Both the position numbers and the translations under genes were made by a program. From Ipomoea triloba (taxonomy: Eukaryota; Streptophyta; Magnoliopsida; Solanales; Convolvulaceae), in NCBI RefSeq assembly GCF_003576645.1, contig NC_044930.1, positions 3,255,144 to 3,319,143 on the forward strand: DNA of 64,000 nt, in the 5' to 3' direction. This document shows positions 10,191 through 20,355 of this stretch, piece after piece. The notes beneath the pieces were generated by a model, which saw nothing but the letters and a program-made list of their open reading frames with translations, made no database searches and was not told the DNA's origin. Each line of letters begins with the position of its first letter. Position 1 is the stretch's first letter.

Positions 10191-10645
10191 TAAATTATCC
10201 ATAATTAATCAGTTCAAAGGGCTCCCCTTTGTTTCCCCACTTGTCCCACATCGATGGAAAAAGTGGGGATGGGAGCCTTGAGGCTTCTATAAAAGAAGTC
10301 TCAAGGCTCCATGGAATTAGCCTCCTCATCCGTTGATGGGCATTAATTAAGCAGCATATATGGTTCCTGATTAGTACTATTTTATTTATTTTTATTTAAA
10401 TATAGAAACGTTTTGGGGAAAGTTAAAACGTTTCTCAAAATAGTATAACAAATCTTCATTCCGTGCAACTTGCGGGCGAAAATACTAATATCAAAGAAAA
10501 GTTAATATCCATAGTTGATCGGTTCAAATCAAGAAAAGAAGAAATAATATAAATGTTATTAACTTTTGGTATGATGACAAAAAATGATAAAATATTCTTT
10601 TAAAAATCCTTTAAAGCATAAAATTAAAGGTGAGACAGCATGGTG
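10190..10645 (+). repeat. Family A repeat, copy A1
   Basis: Begins near AGGGCTCCCCTTTGTTTCC and runs through GTCCCACATCG (10243-10253), TATAAAAG (10288-10295), TTGATGGGCATTAATTAA and CGTGCAACTTGCGGGCG. Matching copies are at about 11297-11690, 12560-12740 (degraded) and 22400-22790. There is no coding sequence and no TIR or TSD that I can define. Its ends grade into spacer. Confidence 0.7.
10235..10309 (+). promoter_or_regulatory. Hairpin-framed USE/TATA promoter in A1
   Basis: USE GTCCCACATCG (10243-10253) is a perfect match to the plant snRNA element RTCCCACATCG, and TATAAAAG (10288-10295) follows after 34 bp, the Pol II-class spacing. The USE sits in the loop of an 8-bp inverted repeat (CCCCACTT 10235-10242, AAGTGGGG 10261-10268). 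The TATA box sits in the loop of a 15-bp inverted repeat (10273-10287 with 10295-10309, one G-T pair). Transcription from it is inference. Confidence 0.55.
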
Positions 10646-11296
10646 CAGTGTTATGGGTTGTCACTCTATCAGGATATAGTCACTAAATAGTATTGGCCCA
10701 TCCCTTATCGTTCAATCAAGATTAAAATTTAAAAATAATAATAATAGAGCAGCTTGAGCGCAAACGTTTTTCAATTCTGTTTTTCCCACATCGATGGAAA
10801 AAGTGAATACGGGTCTTGAAGCTCCCTATATAAGGAGTTTCAAGGCTCTTCAAATTTTCTCATCCCATGTATCTTGCTTGCATCGGATCCGTAACTCCTC
10901 TATGATATGGAGCTTGGCTTTAGAGTTTACATAGTTCAATTATTTTTTATTAATGTTGGGAAACGTTTTTGAGAAAAAAAAATTATTTTCACCAAACAGG
11001 CTCCCTTAAAACATTGCTAAAAAATAATGTTTCAAAAGTTAGCATTTTGACCAAACATTTTCTTTAGCGGTTTGATTGATCAAACTACTAAATATAGTCA
11101 AATCTGTCAAAAATTGGCAGATTAATTACTTACTAAACAAAGTCATAAGCTTAACCAATTATACCATTTCATCTAATTTTACGAATTGTAAAAAGATGTT
11201 TGGTAGTTGTTTAGATTGGCGGTTAACATATAAAATGACTTTAAAAGTATACATATATTTAATAATAATAATAATAAATTTTTAAAAAAAATAACA
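10646..11296 (+). repeat. Family B repeat, copy B2
   Basis: Conserved from TTATGGGTTGTCACTCTATC to the ATAATAATAATAAATTT tract. It matches 21700-22390 nearly throughout, and its 3' half matches 12180-12540. It contains TTCCCACATCG (10783-10793) and TATATAAG (10827-10834), 33 bp apart. The 3' half has a TTTGATTGATCAAA palindrome near 11072. No protein-coding potential. Confidence 0.7.
10783..10844 (+). promoter_or_regulatory. USE/TATA pair in repeat B2
   Basis: The USE-like TTCCCACATCG and TATATAAG are spaced 33 bp. The TATA box is enclosed by an 11-bp inverted repeat (CTTGAAGCTCC 10815-10825 with GGAGTTTCAAG 10834-10844). TTTTTCC and GGAAAAA bracket the core of the USE. Same architecture as A1 with different arm sequences. 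Confidence 0.5.
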
Positions 11297-11690
11297 AAGG
11301 GCTCCCCTTTGTTCCTTATAACAATAATAAATTTAAAAAATAATAATAATAACAAAGGGCTCTCCTTTGTTTCCCCACTTGTCCCACATCGATGGAAAAA
11401 GTGGGGACAGGAGCCTTGAGGCTTCTATAAAAGAAGTCTCAAGGCTCCATGGAATTAGCCTCCTCATCCGTTGATGGGCATTAATTAAGGAGCATATATG
11501 GTTCCTGATTAGTACAATTTTATTTATTTTTATTTAAATATAGAAACGTTTTGGGGAAAGTTAAAACGTTTCTCAAAATACTATAACAAATCTTCATTTC
11601 GTGCAACTTGCGGGCGAAAATACTAATATCAAAGAAAAGTTAATATCCATAGTTGATCGGTTCAAATCAAGAAAAGAAGAAATAATATAA
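11297..11690 (+). repeat. Family A repeat, copy A2
   Basis: Near-identical to A1. It holds GTCCCACATCG (11381-11391) and TATAAAAG (11426-11433) with 34 bp between and the same flanking inverted repeats. It lies immediately upstream of zinc-finger remnant copy 5, whose usual TATA box is missing, so this repeat may be the nearest promoter. Confidence 0.7.
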
Positions 11691-11775
11691 ATGTTAACAC
11701 TCTAATACATACCTATCTCGTACTTGTTAATTAAACTTGTCTGATCTCCCATCTTGATTGCTACGACGATCCACC

Positions 11776-12063
11776 ATGGCAGCTTCAATGCCGTCGTATT
11801 CCCTGCTTGGCCACCCCATTTCCTCGCCGGCGATTCCAGCCAGTAGGCCAATGCCCTATGCTTATCGATTTCCACCTGCTGTGCCTGAAACCAGCCCATT
11901 GCTCAGTAGGCCGCGCTGTGGAAAATCACCCGCCTCATGCTCAGGTTTTGCCGCCGGCGATGACTATCCCCAGCGGCAACACCTTTCCAGTGGGAAGTGT
12001 TCCCCCCAATTCTCCTTTCACCCCAATGCTTGGTTTACAAGTACTCAGCAATCTTCCAACTAG
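11776..12063 (+). pseudogene. Zinc-finger array copy 5, finger deleted
   Basis: The start codon is joined directly to the middle of the gene (MAASMPSYSLLGHP corresponds to AASMPPYLLPGH of copy 1), removing the C2H2 finger. Frame is lost after about residue 46 (RPRCGKS...), and the 95-codon frame ends at 12063. From about 12035 the sequence departs from the family and continues with unrelated DNA that reads LQVLSNLPTRVSKIFEDD in another frame; I do not recognise it. Copy 10 has the same internal junction. Confidence 0.85.
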
Positions 12064-12179
12064 AGTCAGTAAGATCTTCGAGGACGACAAAGATGGCGTC
12101 CCAGCATGGCGCAACTACTCTGTAATTGATTAGTTTTTCCGCTCTTTTACTGGGTACCCCCCTTCCATTAAATATATAT

Positions 12180-12740
12180 TAAAAAAAAATTATTTTCTCC
12201 AAACAGGCTCCCTTAAAATATTGTTAAAAACAATGTTTCAAAAGTTAGTGTTTTGAGTTATCAAACATTTTCTTTAGCGGTTTGATTGGTCAAACTACTA
12301 AAATAGTCAAGTTTATTAAAAATTGAAGGATCAATTACTTACTAAACAAAGTCATAAGCTTAACCAATTATATCACTTCATCTAATTTTACTTAATACTT
12401 TGGCCTTGTTTGCCAATATGAATAGTTTGTAAATAGATGTTTGGTAAAATGAGATGTTTAGATTAGCGGTTAACATGTGAAATGACATAAAGGATATACA
12501 TATATTTAATAATAATCATTATAATAAATTTAAATAACAATAATAATAATAATAATAATAAAAACAAAGAGCTCCCCTTTGTTTCCCCACTTGGTGTCCC
12601 ACACCGGTGGAAAAAGTGGGGATTGGAGCCTTGAGGCTTCTTTTAAAGAAACTTCAAGACTCCATGAAATTAGCTTGCTCATCCGTTGATGGTAGTAATT
12701 AAGGAACATTTTGGGGAAAGTTAAAACATTTCGCAAAATG
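12180..12740 (+). repeat. Family B 3' half plus degraded family A copy A3
   Basis: It starts inside family B (ATTATTTTCTCCAAACAGGCTCCC) and then enters family A. Here the upstream element is mutated (GTCCCACACCG) and the TATA box is TTTTAAAG, so this copy has probably lost promoter function. The inverted-repeat arms are also weakened. Confidence 0.65.
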
Positions 12741-13172
12741 CTAAGTTAAAACGATGCATTTTACTGCGATTTGGTTTTCAGCTGTTTGGAGCAATAAATT
12801 GATGCTTTGAACCGTTGAATTACCAAAAAAATATTTTAGTATTTTTGGCAGATTTATATAATTGTATATCGATCTAAATATTTTTAAAATATTATAACAA
12901 ATTCATTCGTGCAAAGTAGGGGCGAAAATACTATTAATATAAATGTTATTAACTTTTGGTGTGTGATGATCAAAAATGATAAAATATTCTTTTAAAAATC
13001 TTTTAAAGCATAAAATTAAAGTTGAGACAGCATGGTGCAGTGTTTCCTGCAACGAGAACTACTTTACGTGATCTCTTCTTATATAAATCCAACACTCTAA
13101 ACTAGCTACCTACCTCGTACTTGATAATTAAACTTGTTTGATCTCCGATCTTGATTGCTACGACGATCTACC

Positions 13173-13259
13173 ATGGCGGCGGCGGGCGGGATACGACTCT
13201 CAAACGATATGAAATTTGAATATTTTGCTTTTATCTTTTTGCGCGGGAAAAAATTTTGA
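13173..13259 (+). pseudogene. Zinc-finger array copy 6, hollowed out
   Basis: The TATA box (13080-13088) and leader are intact. The start codon is followed by only MAAAGG before a deletion joins it to the 3' end of the gene, giving a 28-codon frame. Design is the same as copy 3, but the breakpoint differs by the QSREEEDR segment. It may be transcribed but cannot encode a finger. Confidence 0.85.
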
Positions 13260-14480
13260 ACTCCATTAAAACTACATAGGTGAAGGATGTTTTGCCATTG
13301 TCTTTTTGTCTGTCCACAAACAATAATTTCATTCTCAGATACTCAGATCATTTGTCTATCGTTTTCATAGCAGTTAAATAAACAATTTCATTTCATTTTG
13401 ATAGATTTGTGTTTTTTAAGCTCAAAAGTGTTGAATGAATATTCAAGAACGTAACTTCTCAATCTCAATGATCTGACTTGGGTTTCTCTACTGTCGTCAT
13501 TCGGGACGACACCGGCGTTAATCTATTCACTACACGTAGAAGGGAGGCTCCATCAACCGCATTTTACCTATCATGTTTACTATTCTTTAGTTGAATAGTA
13601 TTATAAAAATTGAATTAAAATAAATTTAGTCAAGTCTCGTTAATTAAACTAGACACATAAACTATATATATATCAAGTTTATTTTGTAAATTATTAAAAT
13701 ATTTAAAGTTAACAATAAAATTATAATGTCAATATACTATAGCATGCATGTATGACAGTACGTAATAAGATCACTAGTCATTTCACCAACATAAAAAAAT
13801 TGTTCAAACCGTGTAAACCTTTATCCTAAATTAAAGTACAAAAATTAGATCAATTAGATTTTTAATTAAAGAAGACTATTAAAAAAAAAAAAAAAAAAGC
13901 CTTAGTACAAGAACTTCAAAGGTAATTCAACCCATTAATGGCAAACTCGTTAAAAAAACACACACACGTAGATTCTTAATTTACGAGAAACTTTAATTTG
14001 TCTTGTTAAAAAAAACACACACACGTAAATTCTTAATTTACGAGAAACTTTAATTTGTTTTGTTAAAAAAACACATACACACGTAGATTCTTAATTTACA
14101 AGAAACTTTAATTTGTCACTATTATTTGAAAGTGTTTGTAAAATCTATCTTGTTAGGTAATTAGTAAAATATCAAAAAAACAAAATTATTATCCATAATT
14201 GATCGGTTCAAATCAAGAAAAGACGAAATAATATAAATGTTATTTAACTTTTAGTATGATCACCAAAAATGATAAATATTCTTTCAAAGTATAAAATTGA
14301 AGCTGAAACGGCATGGTGCAGTACGAGTTTACTACTTACTATGTTGGTAGGGAACCCATTATAGAACTACCTTGTTTTTACTTTTTTAAATAATTGTAAT
14401 ATTTAATAATAACGACAATGCTATATTTTTTTCTAAAAATAAAAAATAAAAAAACGAGAACTAGGTTAAGTAATTACGTG
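13260..14480. other. Spacer between copies 6 and 7
   Basis: No gene seen. The copy 6 3' flank is cut short near 13550 and continues as the same spacer found before copy 4 (7410-8490). It contains three tandem units of about 60 bp near 13945-14115 built on TTAAAAAAACACACACACGTAGATTCTTAATTTACGAGAAAC-like sequence, a local triplication not seen in the other spacers. Confidence 0.6.
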
Positions 14481-14582
14481 ATCTCTTCTTATATAAATCC
14501 AACAGTCTAAGCTAGCTACATACCTCGTACTTGTTAATTAAACTTGTATGATCTCCGATCTTGACTGCTACGACGATCGACG

Positions 14583-15096
14583 ATGGCGGCGGCGGCGGTG
14601 GAGGAGTTTTCTTGCAAATACTGCGGCAGGAAATTCACTAGTAAGCGTGCTTTGGGAGGGCACCAGAACGCGCACCCATTTGAGAGAGCTATGGATTGGA
14701 CTGTTAAGAAGAGAAGACGTGGCGCCTTCATTGATTATTTTCCATTTTCTCCTCCTTTTCGCTGGCCTTCCTCCTCTTCTCGCCGGCGCTGGCGCCGGCG
14801 CAGCTTCAATGCCGCTGTATTTGCTGCCTGGCCACCCCAATCCCTCGCCGGAGATTCCAACCAGGCCACCGCCTTATGCTTATCAATTTCCACCTGCTGT
14901 GCCGGTGGAAAATCATCCCCCTCATGCTCAGGTTTTTCCGCCGGCGATGACTAACCCCGGCGACAACACCTTTCCAGTGGCAAGTGTTCCCGCCAATTTT
15001 CCTGTCACCCCAATGCTTGGCTCCAATGATATCAACTACAATCCATGGAATACTCCAGAAATCATCGAGGATGGAGATCAGAACTACTGGATATGA
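14583..15096 (+). pseudogene. Zinc-finger array copy 7, one-base frameshift
   Basis: TATA box at 14490-14498 and start at 14583. The finger is intact (C11, C14, H27, H31). One extra T in CCTCCTTTTCGCTGG (about 14755) against CCTCCTTTCGCTGG in copy 1 shifts the frame after residue 59. The shifted frame runs through an Arg/Ser-rich tail to a stop at about 14954. The ancestral frame stays open downstream to 15096 and ends DQNYWI, so the break is recent. A 123-aa protein with an intact finger and a foreign tail could still be made. Confidence 0.85.
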
Positions 15097-17380
15097 CTCT
15101 CAAGCGCGCTATGAAATAAAATTTCTATATTTTGCTCGGGAAAAAATTGAACTCCGATCCATTAAAACTACATAGGTTAAGATGTTTTGCCATTGTCTTT
15201 TATTTTGTCTGTCAACAAACAATAGTTTCATTCTCAGATACTCGTATCATTTCTGTAGTTTTCAATTCATAGCAGTTAATTAAACGATTTCGATCATTTC
15301 ATTTTCATAGATTGTGTTTTTTAAGTTATTAATTTTATCTCAAATGTGTTATTCAACAACTTCTCAATAATCTCTGTTATCTGACTTGGGTTTCTCTACT
15401 GTCTTCATTCGGCGACGGCGCCGCCGTTTATCTGTTCACTAAACATAGGACGAAGGCGGCCAACGGGTAAATTAAAAATCGTTGGTGATTGGCGCGGTAG
15501 TTAAAATGATTTATGATGGTTAGTTATCGTTGTTCTATGACTAAGATACTACTGTGATGCAAACGTCAGCTGCATTGCGTCAGCTTTCGATAACTGAATT
15601 AATGATTTTTTGAACATTTTCGATTTTTTGGTATTAATTTCAGGGTGCGTGACAAAAAAAATAAATAAATTGACATTTAAATTTATGAAATTTGTATTTT
15701 TAATTAAATTTTCACTTTTGGAGTTTAATTATTAGTTGTGATGTTGTTTACTAAGCACTTGTAATTTTCTAAAATTTTTAGCTTTTTTGAGTACTAATAT
15801 AAAAAATTTAGCTTTAAGTTTAAATTTGGATAGGATATCATTTTTTTTAAAATTTTCTGTAACTAATATAATCAACTTCTACCATTTGTGATGCTCACGC
15901 TTAGTTTGTGGTACGTTGGAATTGAAAGATATGTCTCGTGTCTTTGTTCTGAGTTGTTATTAGTTGAGAAAAAAATGCTATTAATTAAATATTTTATTTG
16001 TTAAATAATTTGTAAAGCTTATTTGGTAAGAAAATGTAGAATGGAAATTAACTAATTCGGAGTATCTATTAATTCGTAATATTGTTTCTATATTCATTAT
16101 CAATACTATATAATTAAAAAAGTTATTCGTGCATTATTTTCTCTAATTCAAGCAAAGAAAACATAATCGATCCAACCAATTTATAATTTATATAATTGTA
16201 TATCAATCCAAATATTCCTAAAATATTATAACAAATTCATTCCGTGCAACATACGGGCGAAAATACTAGTATAAAAAATAATAAATTATTAATAATTGAT
16301 CGGTTCAAATCAAGAAACGAAGAAATAATATAAATGTTATTAACTTTTGGTATGATGACCAAAAATGATAAAATATTCTTTTAAAAATCCTTTAAAGCAT
16401 AAAATTAAAGGTGAGACGACATGGTGCAGTGTTTACTGCTTACTCGAGTTCATCATCCTCAAACTTGATAACTTAAAATTTTGAACTTGCATTGAGTCTA
16501 GCTCGCTAACATCAGATCAATTAGCTCGATTTGAATTATAGTTATATACTCTATCAGTCACATTTTACCGGTCATGGAATGTTTAATGTTCATTAGTTGA
16601 ATAGTATTATGAAAAATTGAATTAAAATCAATTTAGTCAAGTCTCGCACTAGACACATAAAATGAGACGAAGAGAGTATATATCACTCAAGTTTATTTTG
16701 TAAATTAATAAAATATTTAAAGTTAACATTAAAATTATAATGTCAATATAATATAAAATGCATGTATGACAGTACGTAATAATATCACTTGTCATTTCAA
16801 CAACATAAAAAAATTTGTTCAAACCGTGTAAACCTTTATCCAAAATTGAAGTACAAAAATTAGATCAATTATATTTTTAATTAAAGAAGACTATTAAAAA
16901 AAAAAAAAAACTTAGTATAACAACTTCAAAGATAATTCAAGCCATTGATGACAAACTTGTAAAAAAAAACACACACACACATAGATTCTTGATTTATGAG
17001 AAACTTTAATCTGTCACTATTATTTGACAATGTTTGTAAAATCTATCTTGTTAGGTAATTAGTAAAATATCAAAAAAAAAATATTATCCATAGTTGATTG
17101 GTTCAAATCAAGAAAAGATGAAATAATATATATGTTATTTACAGAGTAACTTTTAGTATCATCACCAAAAATGATAAATGTTCTTTAAAAAATGCATAAA
17201 ATTAAAGCTGAAACGGCATGGTGCATTACGTGTTTACTGCTTACTATGTTAGTAGAAAACACATTATAGAACCACAATGTTTTTATTTTTTAAATAATAA
17301 TAATATTAATAATAAAAACAATGTTATCTTTTTTTCTAAAAATAAAAAACAAGAACAACTTTACGTAATTACGTTATCTC
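15097..17380. other. Copy 7 3' flank and spacer
   Basis: No gene seen. It holds the array 3' flank, then spacer close to 9080-10180, then the common pre-gene spacer with ATGCATGTATGACAGTACG near 16757. AT-rich throughout. Confidence 0.6.
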
Positions 17381-17481
17381 TTCTTATATAAATCCAACAG
17401 TCTAAGCTAGCTAGCTAGCTACCTCCTACATGTTAATTAAACTTGTCTGATCTCCGATCTTGATTGCTACGAAGATCCACC

Positions 17482-18111
17482 ATGGCGGCGGCGGGCGGCC
17501 AGTCCAGAGAAGAAGATCGTGCGGCGGCGGCGGGGGGGCGGGAATTTTGCTGCAAATACTGCGACAGGAAGTTCAACAATAAGCGTGCTTTGGGAGGGCA
17601 CCAGAACGCGCACCGGAGGGAGAGAGCTATGGATCGGACTGTTAAGAGGAGTAGACGTTGCGCTTTCATGTATCCATATTATCTTCTCGCCGGCGCCGGC
17701 GCCGGCCAGGTGAATTACCGGTACCAGGCAGCTTCAATGCCGCCGTATTTCCTGCCTGGCCTAGCCATTCCCTCGCAGGAGATTCCAGCCAGGCCGCCGC
17801 TCTATGCTTATCCATTTCCACCTTCTGTGCCTGAAACCAACCCGCTGCCCAGGCCGCCGGTGGAAAATCATCCCCTTCATGCTCAGGTTTTTCCGCCGGC
17901 GATGACTACCCCCGGTGAGAAGTGTTCCCGCCAATTCTCCTGTCACCCCCATGCTTGGCTCCATTTCTATCAACTCCAATCCAATGAGTACTCCAGAATT
18001 GATGGAGGGTGGAGATCAGAACTGGATATGACTCTCAAGCTATATATGAAATTTCAATATTTCGGTTTATCCTTTCTGCGCGGGAAAAAATTGAACTTCA
18101 TAAAAACATAG
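17482..18111 (+). CDS. C2H2 zinc-finger protein, array copy 8, altered C-terminus
   Basis: Open frame of 209 aa; TATA box at 17385-17393. The finger (C24, C27, H40, H44) and basic patch are intact. A deletion of about 19 bp after PPAMTTPG removes the segment equivalent to ANTFPVG and shifts the frame, so the last ~75 residues are unrelated to the family tail. In this shifted frame the protein reads ELDMTLKL (about 180-187), an EAR-like pattern, and then runs through the usual stop for 22 residues. It could be a functional product with a regained repression motif or a decaying copy. Confidence 0.7.
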   Translation: MAAAGGQSREEDRAAAAGGREFCCKYCDRKFNNKRALGGHQNAHRRERAMDRTVKRSRRCAFMYPYYLLAGAGAGQVNYRYQAASMPPYFLPGLAIPSQEIPARPPLYAYPFPPSVPETNPLPRPPVENHPLHAQVFPPAMTTPGEKCSRQFSCHPHAWLHFYQLQSNEYSRIDGGWRSELDMTLKLYMKFQYFGLSFLRGKKLNFIKT

Positions 18112-19057
18112 GTTAAGGTCAGATGTTTTGCCATTGTCTTTTTGTCTGTCGACAAACAATAATTTCATTCTCAGATACTCAAATCATTAATTTGTCTGTG
18201 GTTTTCAATTCATATATAGCAGTTAAGTAAAAGATTTCATTTCATTTTGATATATTGTGTTTTTTTAAGTTCTTAATTAATTTAATCTCAAATTAAAAGT
18301 GTTGATCGAATATTATATTCAAGAACTTCTCGATCAATCTCTTTGAGACTGTGATCTGACTTGGGTTTCTCTATTGTCGTCATTCGGCGCCAGCGTTTAT
18401 CTGTTCACTACACATAGAAGGAAGGCGGCCAACGGGTAAAAATCGTTGGTGATTCTCGGTTAGTTATGCGGTAGTTAATATGATTTATTAAGATGGTTAG
18501 TTATCGTTGTTCCGTGACTAACATACTACTGTGATGCAAACGTCAGCTGCACTGCGTCAGCTTCCGATAACCGATTTAACGATTTTTTTGTTTGGTATTA
18601 ATTTCAAGGGTGACCAAAAAATCGACATTTAAATTTATGAAATTTTTATTTTTAGTTAAATTTTCACTTTTGGAGTTTAATTATTAGTTGTGATTTTGTT
18701 TACTAAAGAATTGTAATTTTTCAAAAATTTTAGCTTTAATTTTAAATTTGAATAGGATTTAAATTTTTTTATTTAATCTCTGACTAATATAATCAACTGG
18801 AACTATTTGTGATGCTCACGCCTAGTTTGTGGTACTTTGGAATTGAAAGATATGTCTCATGTATATGTGAAAGTATTGATGGGTGTGCGTTGAATCAATT
18901 GAGTGAAATGTAACTATGCCAAATGGTGTCATTATTTGAGACAGAAGGGAATGTCTTCGGTGGTTTTGCGGGTTGGTTGGGTACCATTTGAAGTTACATT
19001 ATAGCTAAATTATATATGGACAATATTATGGATTGTCACTCTGTTGGGGTATAGATA
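18112..19057. other. Copy 8 3' flank
   Basis: No gene seen. Conserved array 3' flank up to about 18900, then AT-rich spacer. Confidence 0.6.
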
Positions 19058-19308
19058 TCACTCCGTCCTAAATTGGTTGTTACGTTTGCTTTTTACACAT
19101 TTTTTAAGGAGTTAAAGTAAATGCTCTGTTTTTCAATTATGCCCTCACTATTTTCACTTTTGGAAATAAAAGTAATAAAGAAAGCAAAACTCATAAGGGT
19201 AAATTGGGAAAAGTAGAATTACGGTAATGTTCAATTTTGAAAAGAGAACAATTGGGAAAAATTAAAAAGGAAAGTAGCACAAGTAATTAAAATGAGACGG
19301 AGGGAGTA
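19058..19308. mobile_element. Stowaway-like MITE
   Basis: The left end TCACTCCGTCC and right end GACGGAGGGAGTA form imperfect terminal inverted repeats of the CTCCCTCCGTC type, with TA dinucleotides at the boundaries. The body is about 250 bp and AT-rich with no coding. This matches Tc1/mariner-related Stowaway MITEs common in plants. Confidence 0.8.
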
Positions 19309-19600
19309 AATAATATATTGATTGATCCCTTATAATCAAATCAAAATTGAAGTATAGGTGTAAACAAGCTATGGCAAGCTCGAGTTCATCCTCAAACTTA
19401 AAATTTTGGACTTGAGTCTAGCTCGCTAGCATCAGTTCAATTAGCTCGATTTAATTTGAATTATAGTTATATACTCCATCAGCCACATTTTACACGTCAT
19501 GTTTACTCTTCATTAGTTGAATAGTATTATGAAAAATTGAATTAAAATAAATTTAGTCAAGTCTCGTACTGAACTAGACACATAAAATGAGACGGAAATA

Positions 19601-19603
<3 letters not shown>

Positions 19604-19660
<57 letters not shown>

Positions 19661-19661
19661 N

Positions 19662-19720
<59 letters not shown>
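19604..19720. repeat. (TA)n microsatellite with one N
   Basis: Nearly pure TA for more than 110 bp with an N at 19661, marking an unresolved length. At the same position in other spacers the tract is short, so the true size is uncertain. Confidence 0.9.
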
Positions 19721-19722
<2 letters not shown>

Positions 19723-20355
19723 AGTTTATTTTGTAAATTATTAAAATATTTAAAGTTAACATTAAAATTATAATGTCAATATACTATAGCATGCATGTAT
19801 GACAGTACGTAATAATATCACTTGTCATTTTAACAACATAAAAAATTGTTCAAACCGTGTAAACACTATTTGAAAGTATTTTCTAGGCAAAATTTATCGT
19901 ATTAACGTATTTGGTAAAATATCACAGAAAATTAAATTAGTTCAGATTATTCATAGTTGATCGGTTCAAATCAAGACGAAATATAAATGTTATTAACTTT
20001 TGGTATGCTGACCAAAAATGATAAATATTCTTCCAAAAATCCTTTAAAGCATAAAATTAAAGGTGAGAATAGTGCAATGTTTACTGGCTTACTATGTTAC
20101 TAGAGAACCCATTAAAGAACCACAATGTTTTTTCTTTTTTTAAATAATACTCCGTAATAATATTAATAATAACGACAATATTATATTTTTTTCTAAAAAC
20201 AAAATCTCCGTTTTTTTTTTGAAAGAAAATATCCAACTACGTTAACGGAATAACGGTATCTCTCCCTATATAAATCCAACGCTCTAAGTTAGCTAGCTAC
20301 CTCGTACTGTTAGTTAAACTTGTCTGATCTCCAATCTTGATTGCAACGATCGACC

